Counted from the first letter of the stretch, positions 45,195 to 58,508 are shown. The stretch: 64,000 bases of DNA from Aphelenchoides besseyi (GCA_024699855.1 JAMPIQ010000001.1:16802001-16866000), one strand, 5' to 3'. Numbers and translations: made by a program. Notes: generated by a model not told the origin, from the sequence alone.

Positions 45195-46668
45195 ATGACC
45201 GGAAAAGAACGTCGTGAATCGACAAGCAGCGGCACCTCCGAATCGTCGTCTTCGGATGAAGAGACAGTGGATACGAAGCCGAGCAACGACAACGTTTTCA
45301 ATAAATACCAGGCGGCCGGTGATGTCGCCAACACAGTGCTCAAGGTATGTTTGATTGATCCAAATCGTTCGTTGTTTTTCAATTCTGTGATTGTAGGAAG
45401 TGATTGCAAAGGTGAAGGAAGGTGCCGTGGTTGGCGAATTATGCGATCATGGCGACAAGCGGATCGTCGAACTGACCGAGAAGCTTTTCAACAAAGTTCG
45501 CGTCGGAAACAAAACCGTGAAAGTGGGTAAAGGAATTGCGATGCCGACTTGTATCTCCGTGGACAACATCGTCTGTCATTTCTCACCGTTGAAGAGCGAA
45601 GAACCGGTGGTCTTGAAGAATGGCCAGGTCGTGAAGATCGATTTGGGTGCTCACTTGGACGGTTTCGTCGGTTTAGCCGCCCACACGGTGGTTGTTGGCG
45701 CCGATAACAAGGTTGTTTATCTAAGTTTCGTATGTTGACTTTCCAATTTAGGAGAACAAAGTGTCGGGAAAGAAGGCAGACGTAATCGTTGCTGCTCACC
45801 AGTGTCTGGAAGCAGCCTTACGTTGTCTTCATCCGTCGCGCAATCAATCATCGATGGACATTACGGATGCGATCGCCAAGATCACGAAATCGTTCGGTGT
45901 TACTGCCGTTGAGAACATGGTTTCTCATCAGGTGTCTATATTCTTGCAATTGTTTCTTTACTTTTGTTTTAGTTGGATCGCTACAAAATTACCGGAGAGA
46001 AGCAGATCACGCAGAATCCGTCGGATGATCAACGATCGAAATTGGAGAAACACACCTTCGAGAACTACGATGTTTTTGCAATCGACGTTCTGATCAGTAC
46101 TGGTGATGGTATGTTGGCGTGATGCTACGATCGAAAAGAAACGTTCGATTGTTTAGGAAAATCAAAGATTGGCGATCAACGTACCACCGTCTACAAGAAG
46201 AATGACGATGCGATCTATTCGTTGAAAATGAAAGCCTCACGATTGTTTTACAGTGAAGTTCAAAAGAGATTCCAAAATTTGCCGTTTTCGTTGCGAATGT
46301 TCGAGAATGAAAATGCAGCAAAAATGGGACTGAAGGAATGTACCAATCACGGTCTCATTACTCCCTACAATGTAAGTTGATAATCTTCAGGAATTGAAAA
46401 TAGTGTTGGAGTTTAGGTGATGGTAGAAAAGGAATCGGATATTGTCGCGCATTTCAAAGCTACGGCGTTGGTTCTACCGAACGGAATCGTCAAGACTGCC
46501 GGACTTCCATTCGAGTCTGATGTCTATCAGACCGATTTGAAGGTGGAGGATGCGTTCTTGTCCAGTTTGTTGAAGGAGCAGTTGAAGCCGAAGAAAAAGA
46601 AGAAACCCGCCGCTACAGCCACCACAGATGACAAGAAAGAAACGGCCAAGCCGGCAGCCGAGAAGTAA
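45195..46668 (+). CDS. proliferation-associated protein 2G4 (EBP1), catalytically inactive methionine aminopeptidase fold
   Basis: Six exons (45195-45344, 45397-45711, 45752-45931, 45973-46108, 46157-46371, 46417-46668) give 415 aa (human 394). After a Ser/Glu-rich N-terminus come NKYQAAGDVANTVLKEVI, GELCDHGDKRIVE, AMPTCISVDNIVCHFSPL, KIDLGAHLDGFVGLAAHT and VVENM-like AVENMVSHQ. The tail holds a Lys run (KPKKKKKPAATATT). The fold is that of type II methionine aminopeptidases, but the family lacks enzyme activity; it binds rRNA near the ribosome exit tunnel and IRES elements. The C-terminal Lys run matches the nucleolar and RNA-binding signal of the family. Confidence 0.96.
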
Positions 46669-47415
46669 TCTGCGAAATGAAGTCGAGAAGATTTTTGGCA
46701 CAAAATCTGTTCACTTTTGGTTGAAAATTTGACTCGAACTTTCCGAGGGTCCATAAATTTGTCTGTTGTTGTTTTTATTTGGTTTTGTTTGACCATTGCA
46801 GTTGTCTATTTAAATAAACGTTTCAACTGCTGCAACAACAAGTAGTCAACAAAAAAGCCTCGTTCAAAGCAAATAATTTGAGTGACGATATCAACACGTT
46901 CGATTCTCGATCTCCGATCAAATTTCTTTTGTCCAGAAGTTTCTCCGAAGCTTGTCGGGCGTTTGGTCTTATACGTGTCCGTACGGCCAAGTACTAGCCA
47001 TTTATCACAATCACTGCTCATGTGTAATTGTCCAGTTGCAAGATTCAAAAGCCCATTCGTTTGGCGTCGTTTCGCTAAAAAGCCACTCGTGATCCTCAAC
47101 CACTGTGGTCAGCTCTAACGGTCTCCCTCAACTGTAGCTGTGCACATGAATTGCCACTTGACGTTGAACTTAACGTAAAAATAGTAAACGTCGTCGTTTA
47201 ATGGCGTTTGCTCTTGAAGACTGGAAACAACAACGAAAATCGATTGCACGAATTCGGTTTCAACATCCCGAATATCCACAAAAATTTTTCTGATTTTGTG
47301 TGAATTGCTGTATTCTGTTCACGATTTAAACTTTTGTGTGCATGTAAAAATGAACTAGAATCGTTTTTAGAGCTTTGGCATTTTCTGCCCAAAACATCGA
47401 ATTGATCTCAACGCT
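46669..47415. other. PA2G4 3' UTR and Dicer upstream region
   Basis: AATAAA at about 46813. The small open frames are not supported. The Dicer start (47416) follows a stretch without an obvious TATA box. Confidence 0.55.
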
Positions 47416-50400
47416 ATGGCCATCGAAGAGCCGGAATCACAGCTGGAAAAGGCGAGTAAGAGCATAGAAACGAAATCGGGTGAACACTTCACTCCTCGAG
47501 ATTATCAGGTTAATTCCCTTCTTTTTCGTTTGTTCCAATTGCTTTTCAGCTTGAACTTCTGGACAGTGCCGTCGACCACAATTGTATTGTTTCGCTGGGC
47601 ACTGGATTTGGCAAGACCTATATTGCCATTCTTTTGATCAAAGAGTTCGCTTACAAGCTGCTCAACGATGGTCTCAAAGCATTTTTCGTGGCCGACAAAA
47701 GTAAGTGGAAGATTTTTGTTCTGTTTCACATTTCGTTTAGTTGCTTTGGTTCAACAGCAAGAGAAACAAGTGGAGACTCATACGAATTTATCTGTCGGAA
47801 TTCTACATGGAATGTTGAATCCGATTACGTGGGAAAACAAGCAGTGCTTTGACGAGTTTTACAACAAACATCAAGTGATTGTTTGTACACACGAGATTCT
47901 GAATGGACTGTTGAATAGTGCATTCGTAAAAATGAACCAAATGGCGTTGTTAATCGTTGATGAATGCCATCACGTTGTTGGCCACAATCATCCTTATCGA
48001 CGGCTTATGCAACGGTATCGAGAGACTACCGGTAGGCGTTCAAGGTGGATATATTGATCTAAACTGTTTTTCAGGACAACGACCACGAGTTCTCGGCTTA
48101 ACCGCAACGGTCGTGAACTGCAACGCCAAATTTACGGCTATTGAGGCAATGATTAAGAACATGGAGTACTTGATGTGTGCTAAACTGGAGACTGCAAGTC
48201 AGATGGCAAATGTGAGTTCTACTATAAATATGTAGACAACTGTCTGGGTTTAGTTGGCAAAATACGGCTGCAAAGCAACTCTATTGCTTGTGGAATATGT
48301 TGATGACTCACGAAAACATGAAGCGATTTGGAGCTTGTTGGCAAGTTTAGAGTTTCTTCAAATGACATTAAATTGAACGTATTTTAGAAGGAAGCCAACG
48401 AGCAGGTTTCGTTGTTTCGCTTTGTTAACCTTCAATTAGAAGGCGAAGATCTGATTAATTCCATCAAAGATGGGTCCCAAAAAGCCCTTTGCACATTAGA
48501 GATTTTGGGTCCATGGTGTTGCTATCAAGTATGCACAATGTTGGTAAAGGAGTGCAAGAAAGCTGAGAAAAGTCACAGTCAGAATGCGAATCGAGAACGT
48601 TTGGTTGCATACGCGTTGACAACATTCCAACAAGCCATTGCTTATTTGGAGCCATTGGTTTGTTTGTTGAAACAAGTAGTTCTTGAAAGATTTAGTTTAG
48701 TCTCGATTGCCAAGCAACTCCGATGATTTGCAATCCTATGTCACGGATCAAGTGATGTCTGTGCTGAGGATATTGGAAAATCGAAAGCCTGCCACTGATC
48801 GTCCACTTTCAGCGATTGTGTTTGTTCGCGAACGACATGTCGCTTATTTGTTGAGTGTGAGTCGCTTGTTCAACTATTCAGTTCGTCTTTTAGCTTCTTT
48901 TTAATCGTCTCGCCTCAACAAACTCCAACAAATACGGTTTCATCAAAGCCGACTATGTAATTGGACGTCAAGGATTCTCCATCAGCAATGCGGATGAACT
49001 AGTTGTCGCAAACAAACGGCAAGAACAAACAATCTCAAAGTTTCGAAGCAATTCTCTCAACGTTCTCGTCTCGACCAGTGTTCTCGAAGAGGGTATTGAT
49101 GTGAAGTCGTGCAATACCGTGATTCGTGTCGCACCGCCAAATGACTTTCGCTCTTACATTCAAGTGAGTTTCGACTGTTAACTTGTAATTAAGTATTTTG
49201 TTTTATAGTCTCGTGGACGCGCACGAGCTCAAAACGCTCTCTATTGTTTGATGGCCACGGGAAAAGAATACAAGAAGCTTAAAGAACGAGTCGAACAATA
49301 TCAGGAGATTGAAAGGCTTCTTGTTGAGCGATTCTCAACCACGAACGAAGACGTCGAAATCGATCAGAATCCCGTCATTATGGACCTAATCGAACCATAT
49401 ATTGTCCCATCCACAGGCGCTCAGATTACTATGGCAACCGCAATTCAAATGGTCAATCGCTACTGTCAAAAGTTGCCGTCCGATGTGTTCACTCGGCTCG
49501 TGCCAGAAGTTAAAGTTGAGTCCGTGACAATAAATGGCTCACTTCAGTACACGGCCAAACTCTTCCTTCCCATCAATGCTCCCTACAAGAAGGCGATAGT
49601 ATTGGACGAGCCATTGCCTACAAAATCTTTGGCCAAAATCGGAGTTGCACTTAAGGTAAACCGGTCGTTTCATTGTTTCAAACGCAACTTAAGGCTTGTA
49701 AAATGCTTCACGAAAAGAAAGAATTAAACGACTATCTTCTGCCGACCGGCAAAGACGCAATTGTGAACGGTCTTTTGAATGAAGTGGTCGAAGACGACGA
49801 GTACATCACCAATTTTGCTGGACGTAACATCAAGAAACGACGGTTGTACGATCGAAAAGTAAGTTCGATTGTTTGTCAATTGTTCATCTTCTCAATCAGA
49901 TTTCCAAAACCCTACAAAATGGTTTGGCCGAAGTCGGAGTTCCGTGCAACGTCTACATCATTGATATTCATTTGGTTGAGCCGTTAACTGAAGAAGAGAA
50001 TTTAAAAAAGCGGAGAATCATCGATCCGAGAAACGATAATGCCGCTTTCGGTTTCATTTGCAAATGCGAACTACCGTCGGTTAGTCTTAAACGAATATAA
50101 CAACTTCTATTGTCAACTTTAGATCACCCAGTTTCCGGCATTCCTGCGACAAGGTAAAACGGAAATCACTTTCACTCGTGCACAAACCCAACTGACAATC
50201 GATGAGGAAACGATGCAAAACGTCTACGCTTTCCATACTCATCTCTTCGAAGATATTCTGCGGGTCGCCAAGAATGCCGTCGAGTTTTCACCGAACGAAT
50301 CCCTTGTCCCGCTACTCATTGTTCCGTTAATTAAAAGTATGTTGGAAACGAAGAAATGAGTGTGAAGGTTCGATTTCAGAACACGACAGTGAAGGCAAAT

Positions 50401-53400
50401 TGGTGGACTGCGAATTGGATCGTTCACGTCTCATCCCCGATATTCGACGCAGTCAAACGATTCCAACCGAAGAAGAACGAAAAGCTTACAAATTCAATGA
50501 AGAAAAGATTCGTGATGCGGTTGTTACGCCCTGGTATCGTGCGGCCGAAGATGCGCCTTTCTATTACGTTGCTGAGGTTTGTGAATCACTGGAAGTTCTA
50601 AAACATATTCTTTAGATTTGTTACGATTTGAATCCTGCATCTGATTTTCCGGACAAGAAATTCCAATCCTTTAACGAGTACTATACGGCCAAATACGATC
50701 TTTTGATCTACGACCAGGAACAACCTCTTCTGGATGTTGATCGTGCATCCGAACGTATGAATTTGATTTTGCCTCGTAATGCGCCGATTCGCGTTAAAAC
50801 TCGCTCCTATGATCCCACGCAAAAACAGATTTTGATTCCCGAACTGGTCCACATTCATCCACTGAGCGCCACTTATTGGACGATGATCATCGCATTGCCA
50901 ACGATTTTGTATCGTTTAAATCAATTTCTTTTGGTTGACGAGCTTCGAGCATCAATTACACGTGAAGCTTTGAAATCGACAAGCGATTGTCCAAAAGATT
51001 ACAAATGGCCGCCGTTGGACTACGATTCCTCTCATTCGACAACAACAGCTCCAGCATCCACGAGTTCTACGCCACAAGTACCGGACAAAGCCATCAAACA
51101 CATCGCTCAAATGCGTCAAGCCGAACCGGAACCCAAGCCGTCTGACGAAATGACTTCGTTGATGGAAGCAGCTCCGCAAATCGGTGAACAAGGAAAGGTG
51201 AGTGCAATTGATCTACAGATGCGAATTGATGAACTGCAGAGCTTCACTGTCGGTGTTTGGGATCCGAACGAAGCACTTCAATTTCAAAACCCGCGAACCG
51301 ATCCTTTCGGTTTGTACACCGGCTCCGAATCGCAGGTCGAACGTTTGGGCGAACAAGCGGCCTTGGCGAGAACCGGCGACGAAATGGACATTTCAGATGG
51401 CGAAGTAGAGGAATACGAAATTTTGACAGATTTTAACAAAGGCCTTCGTGAAACGATAAATGGTAAGTGAGCAAAGAAATGAAAATAACGTGCCAATTTT
51501 AAGATATGCCCGTTGATATGTTTGCACCACGTAATGGCGACCTTTCGGAAGCTTTTGGTTGGGAATCAGAGCCTCCAATAGTTCAGAATGAAGCAGCCGG
51601 TCAAAATGCAAATGGATTAATAGTAAGATGAAAACTATATGCTACTTACGAACTACTTTCTCAGTCATTAAGTGGTGCCAACGGAATTGACGTTAACGGT
51701 TTAATGGCCGATTTGCAACAACAATTGAATGTGTTCAACGAACCGCCACAAAAACGCTCTAAAACCTCATCGCCGAAGAAAACGTCCAATGGAACCTCGG
51801 TAATAACTTGAAGATTATTGTAAGCTGATTGCTTGTAATGAATTCTAGAAACCACAGCAAAGCGCGAACGATGCTGCTTCTCCTCGCCAAAATGAGAGGA
51901 ATGGACGATTGAATGAGGAGGTTATTGATACGCAGTTAATAGAAGAAGGATCTCAAAGTGCGCCGCCAATATCCGAAACATTTGAGGAGGATATTCGTAA
52001 AGGTAAGCGTAGAAGAAAGACAACATCATAGCAAATTTCTAGACACTGTAAAGCCCGAAGAAGCTCCAAAAGTCCAAGATCGCGAATTGTCGTGGTTGGT
52101 TAATAGTCGGGTATAAAAACAAGATTGTTTCCTTAATCATTTAGTTTCAGTTTGAGGTTACTGCACCAGTTCATCCAGTGAACTTTAAATTCAACGACGA
52201 TAAATCGGCATCAGACGACAAACAATACGGTGTTCCACCCGCTTTGCTGCTTCAAGCGTTGACAACTGCAAGCGCGTCGGATGGAATGAATTTGGAGCGT
52301 CTGGAGACCATTGGTGACTCGTTCTTGAAGTTGGCCGTCACCACTTACCTCTACAACAAACACACGAGTCAACATGAAGGAAAACTGAGCTACGCGCGTT
52401 CCAAAGAAGTCTCGAATACTCATCTCTACCAATTGGGACGCCGGAAAGGTTTGCCTTCGATTATGGAGGCGTCGAAGTTCGATCCCAACGTTTCGTGGCT
52501 ACCGCCCGGCTATACGTCGACTGCAGTTTTTCATGCAACCGATTGGACCGATCCTGATGAAGAAATCGAGAAGATTCGACAGGCGGCAGAAAGCGATCCG
52601 AATGTTGTAAGAGAGTGAATAAGAGTTTACACAAAACTTTTCTTCTTTAGAAACCAACAACCGGATGGGAGGCTGCAGATCAAGAAGAAGAAAAACCGTT
52701 GAAGATTGAAAATGGAGTCGAAACAATCACGCTGGCAAAGGTTAGTCCTTTTAAATGCTTTTACGACAATCGACTTTAGGCGAATAAGAATCCCGAATTG
52801 CCGAGCCCTTACAACGCTATGACTCAACAGTGCATAAACGACAAAGCCATTGCTGATGCGGTTGAGGCTTTGATTGGTGCTCATTTGATTTCGTTGGGAT
52901 TGCGACCAGCACTGAATTTCATGGATTGGTTGGGATTGAAAGTGTTGTTGGGAGAACCGGAGATCGAATCACCGCTCTTGCAATTCGAAGACTCGGAAGA
53001 AGACGTGAGTATCTTCAGTTCGCAAAAGACATGATTTGCTTTGTTTAGACTGAGAAATCAAAACGAATTTTGCACAAATGTTACGTGGAACACAACTTTA
53101 AACTAGTCGAAGAACGAATCGGATACAAGTTCGGGAACAAAGCATTTTTGGTACAAGCATTCACTCACGCATCTTATTACAAGGGTCGAGTTACGGGTTG
53201 TTATCAGGTAAGAACAGCAAATTGCTGGGTTCTTCAATTTTAATTCTAGCGGTTGGAATTTTTGGGTGATGCAGTTTTGGACTACTTGATTACACGGTTT
53301 CTCTTCGAACATGATGGTCGTTTTGCTCCCGGAATCTTAACGGATTTACGATCTGCTCTTGTCAATAACACGATTTTCGCTTCGTTGGCTGTTAAACATC

Positions 53401-54059
53401 GGCTTCATAAGGTATATGATAATAAGTTTAGTTATTGGTATCAACCACTTTCAGTTCTTTTTAACATTGTCCGGCAATTTGGCTGCGAAAATCGAAAAGT
53501 TTGTCAAAATCTGCCAAAATAAAGAAGCCACGAGTTGTTTCAACTTCAATGCCGAACTTTTTATGGTCACCGAGGAAGAAGTTGAAGACGAAGAAGATGT
53601 CGAAGTACCAAAGGCCCTGGGTGATATTTTCGAATCGTTGGCTGGAGCAATCTATTTGGTTTGTTTGTTCTGTCTCTCAATTACTAATTGATTGTTTAGG
53701 ATTGTGGAATGGACTTGGAAGTTGTTTGGAGAGTCTACTACAACCTAATGAAGGACGAGATCGAGAGTTGTTGTAAGAACCCGCCGCTTTCACCGGTTCG
53801 CGAACTCTTTGAGCTCAAAGGCAGCAATGCGTACTTTACGTAAGTGTTATTCTTGTCTATCAGTTAACAGCTTGATTTGTTCAGGAAATTGGAGCGTGTG
53901 ATGGAAACGAACAAGATTCGTGTTACTGTGCAAATCGACGAGAATCTGCGTTTCGATGGAATGGGTCGGAGTTTCCGTATTGCCAAAGCCACAGCAGCCA
54001 AAAGGGCACTCAAGTACTTACACACGTTAGATCTTCAACGTCGTTCAACAAACTCTTAG
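47416..54059 (+). CDS. dcr-1: Dicer ribonuclease
   Basis: Twenty-six exons give 1,863 aa (C. elegans DCR-1 about 1,910). The helicase has the P-loop GTGFGKT (48-54), DECH (155-158) and the C-terminal motifs [15 protein letters not shown] and [14 protein letters not shown]283 dsRNA-binding fold follows, then PAZ ([20 protein letters not shown]), a Ser/Pro/Glu-rich linker, RNase IIIa ([25 protein letters not shown]), RNase IIIb ([25 protein letters not shown]) and a C-terminal dsRBD. All acidic catalytic residues of both RNase III sites are present. It cuts dsRNA and pre-miRNA to about 22 nt. Exon limits: 47416-47508, 47550-47700, 47741-48031, 48075-48211, 48254-48340, 48388-48657, 48701-48856, 48894-49163, 49209-49655, 49694-49858, 49900-50079, 50123-50336, 50380-50576, 50616-51462, then 12 more to 54059. 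The fifth intron starts GC. Confidence 0.98.
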
Positions 54060-54564
54060 TCATTCCGGTGCTTATACGTGTATTTGTATGCATAATTGTT
54101 CTACAAATTTAATAAAAAGATTCAATTGCATCGCAAAAGTCTTGAATGCGCTGAAACAACTTTCTTCTGATTTGTAAAGGTAATTGCTCGTTCTTTGCCT
54201 TCACGTTGCTTTTTCAATCTTAAACGAAAAATCGTTCAACATGAAATAGCTTTCCAAAAACAACTTTGAATTTCTCGTCGTTTTCGCTGACTAGTTGGAC
54301 TTCAGTCTACATTCTATGTAACTTGTATAAACAATCCGTGAATTCCTGTAGTTTTTTGATTTGTTAGGAATGTACGAGTATTAAATAGATTATATTTCGA
54401 ACATTTCCAAATTTTGTTAAACGACCAAAATAAAAGCAGATTGGAGGTACATAAAGCAGCTATCGGATAAATGTGAGAGGTTGGCACACTAAGTACAGTA
54501 ATTACTACACGAGAAAAAAGAGTGAACTGGACATGTGATGCAATGAAATTACATTCGTTGAAAA
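54060..54564. other. Dicer 3' UTR and intergenic
   Basis: AATAAA at about 54113 after the Dicer stop. A minus-strand frame at 54314-54568 is hydrophobic in part but joins to nothing convincingly. Confidence 0.5.
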
Positions 54565-55308
54565 TCAAAAGACTCGAGAATAAGGCACATTCTTTGGCAG
54601 TTTGTTTTCTTGTTCATGCTGAGTAATTTGACCGCTGTTTACAGCGTTTGACCATGCAATATGCGAGACTTTTTGTGGGTTCATAAGAATTAAGACCATT
54701 AGAAGACTTTGAACTATGATGAACTTACTTGAGGGAGAAAAAGAACAATTGTTTAGTTGATTTGTCCATCGCAATGACGTTAAGGTGCTTATCAAAATGA
54801 TGTGGAGCCCATCGCGTGTCTAAAATCAGAATGCAAAAACAGTTTAAACAGCTGGAGGACTTACTAAAATTGAAATACGTTGTAAAACGAATCAAATTTG
54901 AGTTATTTATCGTATTTTTAAAGCACTGCACTGAAAGACAAAGCGATTAGCAACTAACATGAAACAGCAATCTGTTTCTCATTTTTGACCAGACTCCGTT
55001 GCTTATATTCGAAATTGAGAATTCGAGCTGATCTTTGTAGAGGATAAGCAAGTTATCAACCCATTGAGTTCTAAATGTACTTTTGTCCTAAACAAACACT
55101 CAACAAATAGCAATAACATGACACTTACTTGGACAACATCGAAGTGTTCCGGCTTGGGATTTGATTTGTTCAGATGGAAATAGCAGACAGTTATGTGGAT
55201 TTTATTAATAAGAAGCCAGAGTCTGTTGTTGTGAAAATGCAACATCCATGGTCCGAGAACCTTTAATTGCTGCACAGACATCAAAGTAAGTTGTAAACAA
55301 CTAGACAA
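54565..55308 (-). CDS. possible multi-exon gene of unknown function, model incomplete
   Basis: On the minus strand a segment from about 55280 (SVQQLKVLGPWMLHFHNNRL) reaches a GTAAGT...GTTTAG intron near 55130. The frame then resumes with DKSTFRTQWVDNLLILYKD and a further open stretch to about 54965. Later segments (TRWAPHHFDKHLNVIAMDKS near 54780; VSHIAWSNAVNSGQITQHEQ near 54640) look coding but cannot be joined with good splice sites. No family is recognised. It may be a real divergent gene, or one that has decayed. Confidence 0.3.
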
Positions 55309-56822
55309 ACCAAATTACATCGTTTCAGATATTTCCCTCAATCTGAAGCGCCAGTTGGGTTTGAGTATTGACTGCTATTTGACATTCTCATTCTGCTCAT
55401 ATACATGCTTCTCACTTCTATCTCCGAGAACGAACAATCGGAAAGTATCAAAGCACTTCGACAGACTTGTGAGTCGTTCAGACAGCAATCGAATGACACG
55501 AAAGGAATTTGAGCATCGATGAGCTTCTTGTACTTCGTCTAATAAACGTTGTTTCCAATTTCCGTGTTCGAATTCAAACTTTGTTCAAACTAATGTCTTT
55601 TGTTTTGAAGTCGTCGCCCATTATGTTGTGGTTAGCTAACAGTAAGAAACAATTTTTCGTGTGCACAAATCGCATAAACACGTTTGCGTTCAATTCGCTT
55701 TTCGACTTGAGATGAGTGCACGAACATACGAATTTGATTACGCAATTTTGCATTTGCGTCCGAAAATAAACGTGAAAGAGAAAACGAGTGCGCAAATTAC
55801 ACGTCCACTCTTATCCGCCAAATTGTCGTCAATTTGAAGACTTCGAAGTCGCGTTCGTATCTCAACGAACAGCGTACGCAAAGGTCGTTTACGGCGGATG
55901 TCTGCACGTCGATTGTGCGATGCAATGAGTCAACGTCGTAAAAAAAGATCGGAATGCACGTCGTTTTTGTATTTGCGCAATCAACAAATCTAACGGAAGA
56001 CTTCTAACGCATAACAGAACGACGATCCGTCGAAGCGCATGAATGTGAAGTCAGATCGCAAGTTTGAAGACAAAATGTTGCAATGAAGTTCGTACTGTCG
56101 AATATGAACAGTTCTTTTTCGGTCTTAACATTCTACTCACTGGAGAAGAGTTCGTGCGGTGTTTTGAGGTTCCGAAATCCGCCCGCAGGCAATCGAGCGA
56201 CCAGGTGATCAAAAGCGACCCGACAGTTGTTGTTGTCGCTGCAAGAAAAACGACGAAGATGCGCAATTCGGACCAGTTTACGTGAAAAGCGACGTCGGAA
56301 GAACTTTTTGGAGTCTCCTTCGACATCGGATATCCGCCTGAACACACGTGTTGAAGCGCAACGCACATACCGAAATTACGACAAAAAGGTGCGCATTACG
56401 ATTATTGTGCGCGTTTGTCGGCGTTGAAGAATCAGCGGATTGCATCACGATAAAGGACTTCAGAAGTCCTCCGCCTCTTCAACGACAATGTCAACCTTAA
56501 GGCTCCTTCAAACACACACACCGTCCCGGAGGTTGGGATCGCGCGCCGCACTTTCGTTTTCATCTGCGACGATTTTCGGTTGTTCGAGCTTCAGAGGCTC
56601 AGGGAATCGGATTGATCACGTGTCGTGAAGCTAATGGCCGGAGCAATCTTGCAAGTACTCAATTCAATTACCTTATGGTTTCGTAACTTCTATTACAAAG
56701 CAAATCACGCGTCAACTTACGTAACGCACGTATTTTGCTTTTCGATGTCGAGAGCTTCTGCGTGATTCTCATTTGAACTCAACCCCTGCATTGTTTTCAC
56801 TTTCAGTTTTAGTCCGCTTCTA
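55309..56822. other. gene-poor region upstream of the PAI-only Pax gene
   Basis: Between 55840 and 56440 the sequence is richer in CG and GTCG words than its surroundings. Small open frames on both strands (56051-56368, 56064-56285) are incompatible with each other and unsupported. Regulatory sequence or old repeat DNA are both possible. Confidence 0.4.
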
Positions 56823-57865
56823 ATGGATTGTGCTTATGTTTCTTCACAACATCGCGTCTATGTTCACGCGCATCGAGCTGAAGATTTGGTTGCTCGGTTC
56901 CCGACATCTGTTGCACTGGCAACGCCGCTGGCTGCAACAATCAGTTCGTCAGCAAACTTGGGTCTCGTTGGGTCGACTCTTCTTGCGTGCCAATCAACGG
57001 CCACAGTGAACTATGCAATCGAGTCGCCGCATTCCGCTCCATCATCAAGTATCGATCAGCAATCCGGAGCTCAAACATTGAAAGCCGAGAACGCCGAATC
57101 GCCGTCGACAATTTCCAACTTTTCGCCAACAACTTTGAACGTTGTTTCTTGCGGTTGTTTAATTGACATTTCAACTCCCGCAACCTTGCAACGGGATTTT
57201 TATGCGTGGCTACAAGGCGATTTCTGTTCGTCCTCCGCATCTTCAGCTTCGTCAACATCACCACGCAATCCACCCACTTGCTATGCTTCGTGTATTGCCG
57301 AAGACGAACTGACGGCTCCGTTCTTTTTCTCAACTCAACCAAGCACTTCGGCTATTCCAGTGGTTGTGGAGTCGAATCCGTTCGTTGCCAACGAATCAAA
57401 AACACGTCAACGAAGGCGACGAAATGGCGCCGGTACGAGTCGTGCAGCATCTGGTCGTGGTACAAACCTTTACGGAAGACCTTATTGTCCTGGTAAGTTT
57501 CGAGTCATCAGAAGAGAGTGTAGTCATAATGATTGCAGGTCGACCTTTGAGTATGGATGAGCGTAAGAATAGCTATCGTCCTTGACTATTATGCATGAGT
57601 GTCTTTCAGGTTATCAGATCATTCAACTTTTTCATGCCGGAATGAAAGTCAACGCAATCTCGAAACAATTGTGCATCTCTCACGGTTGTGTTTCGAAAAT
57701 CATCACACGGTTTGTTCTATTCTTCGGCTCTTTTGACTCTCCTGTATGTTTAGATTCAGAGAAACAGGACTGTTGATTCCATCGTCCCACGCGGAATGTC
57801 GACGACGGAAACGAATGCAAATGGAAGCCGAGAATAGAATTAAAGCCGAACTTCAACAGTATTGA
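56823..57865 (+). CDS. Pax-like protein with only the N-terminal half of a paired domain (NPAX type)
   Basis: Four exons (56823-57492, 57539-57562, 57610-57709, 57754-57865) give 301 aa; the second exon is only 24 bp. The first 220 residues are low-complexity (Ala, Ser, Thr, Pro) and end in a basic patch (TRQRRRRNGAGTSRAASGRG). Then comes the PAI subdomain: YGRPYCPGRPLSMDER (beta hairpin and first helix), QIIQLFHAGMKVNAISKQL and ISHGCVSKIITRFRETGLL, which holds the recognition helix. The protein stops 24 residues later in a short Lys/Glu helix, with no RED subdomain and no homeodomain. C. elegans NPAX proteins have this layout. The likely role is sequence-specific transcription control in development. 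Confidence 0.9.
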
Positions 57866-58508
57866 CATCGTGTGATCGTGTCTCATTCAATTGACTCGGT
57901 GATTTATAACATTAATTACATAATCTCTTTCTTTTCCCTTAGCTTTACACTTCCAATTAATCTTATCGTTTGTTTAATCAGTGTGTATTATATCGTATTA
58001 TATCGTATTATACCAAGCCATTCGGAGATCCAAGTTTATTTCTTTTATCGTTGATTTGCGACACTTAAGTTGAAAAAGTAAACGAAAGAACATCTACAGT
58101 AATCGCTTGTGCTAATCCAGGTGACAAATTGTTTTGGATCATATGATACGAAAAGAATGTTCACAGAAGAAAACTCTACGATTGCGATAAGCTAAACGAT
58201 GTGACTATAAGTCCAACACTACCGACCGATAACAGAAAAACTCGTTTGTCTTGTAGTTTACAGAATGCCTGTGATGAGCACAACAAAACATTTTCTTGTA
58301 GACTGGTCATTGAACACGTTTAAATTAGCGGTTTAAACAATGATCAAGACGTTTACAAAACTTTTTGATTAAAGAGAATCTTTTTGTTTGTTTACTGGAG
58401 CTAAGTTCATTGTTTGGTATTTGGGTGATTCTGTTGGTATTCAAGTGTTTAGACTTGCAAGAAAGTGTTTTGTTAAACTTATCATGAGCAAGTAACATCA
58501 ATAATCTG
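57866..58508. other. intergenic, AT-rich
   Basis: Contains a small 10-bp tandem repeat (57985-58014) and otherwise nothing gene-like. Confidence 0.5.
57985..58014. repeat. 10-bp tandem repeat, three copies
   Basis: GTATTATATC is present twice, followed by GTATTATACC. A minor microsatellite-like repeat in the 3' region of the Pax-like gene. Confidence 0.85.

Noticed and set aside
56051..56368. Opposing 100-codon frames upstream of the Pax-like gene
   Set aside because: They are mirror frames of one CG-rich patch with no start context, splice sites or family match.
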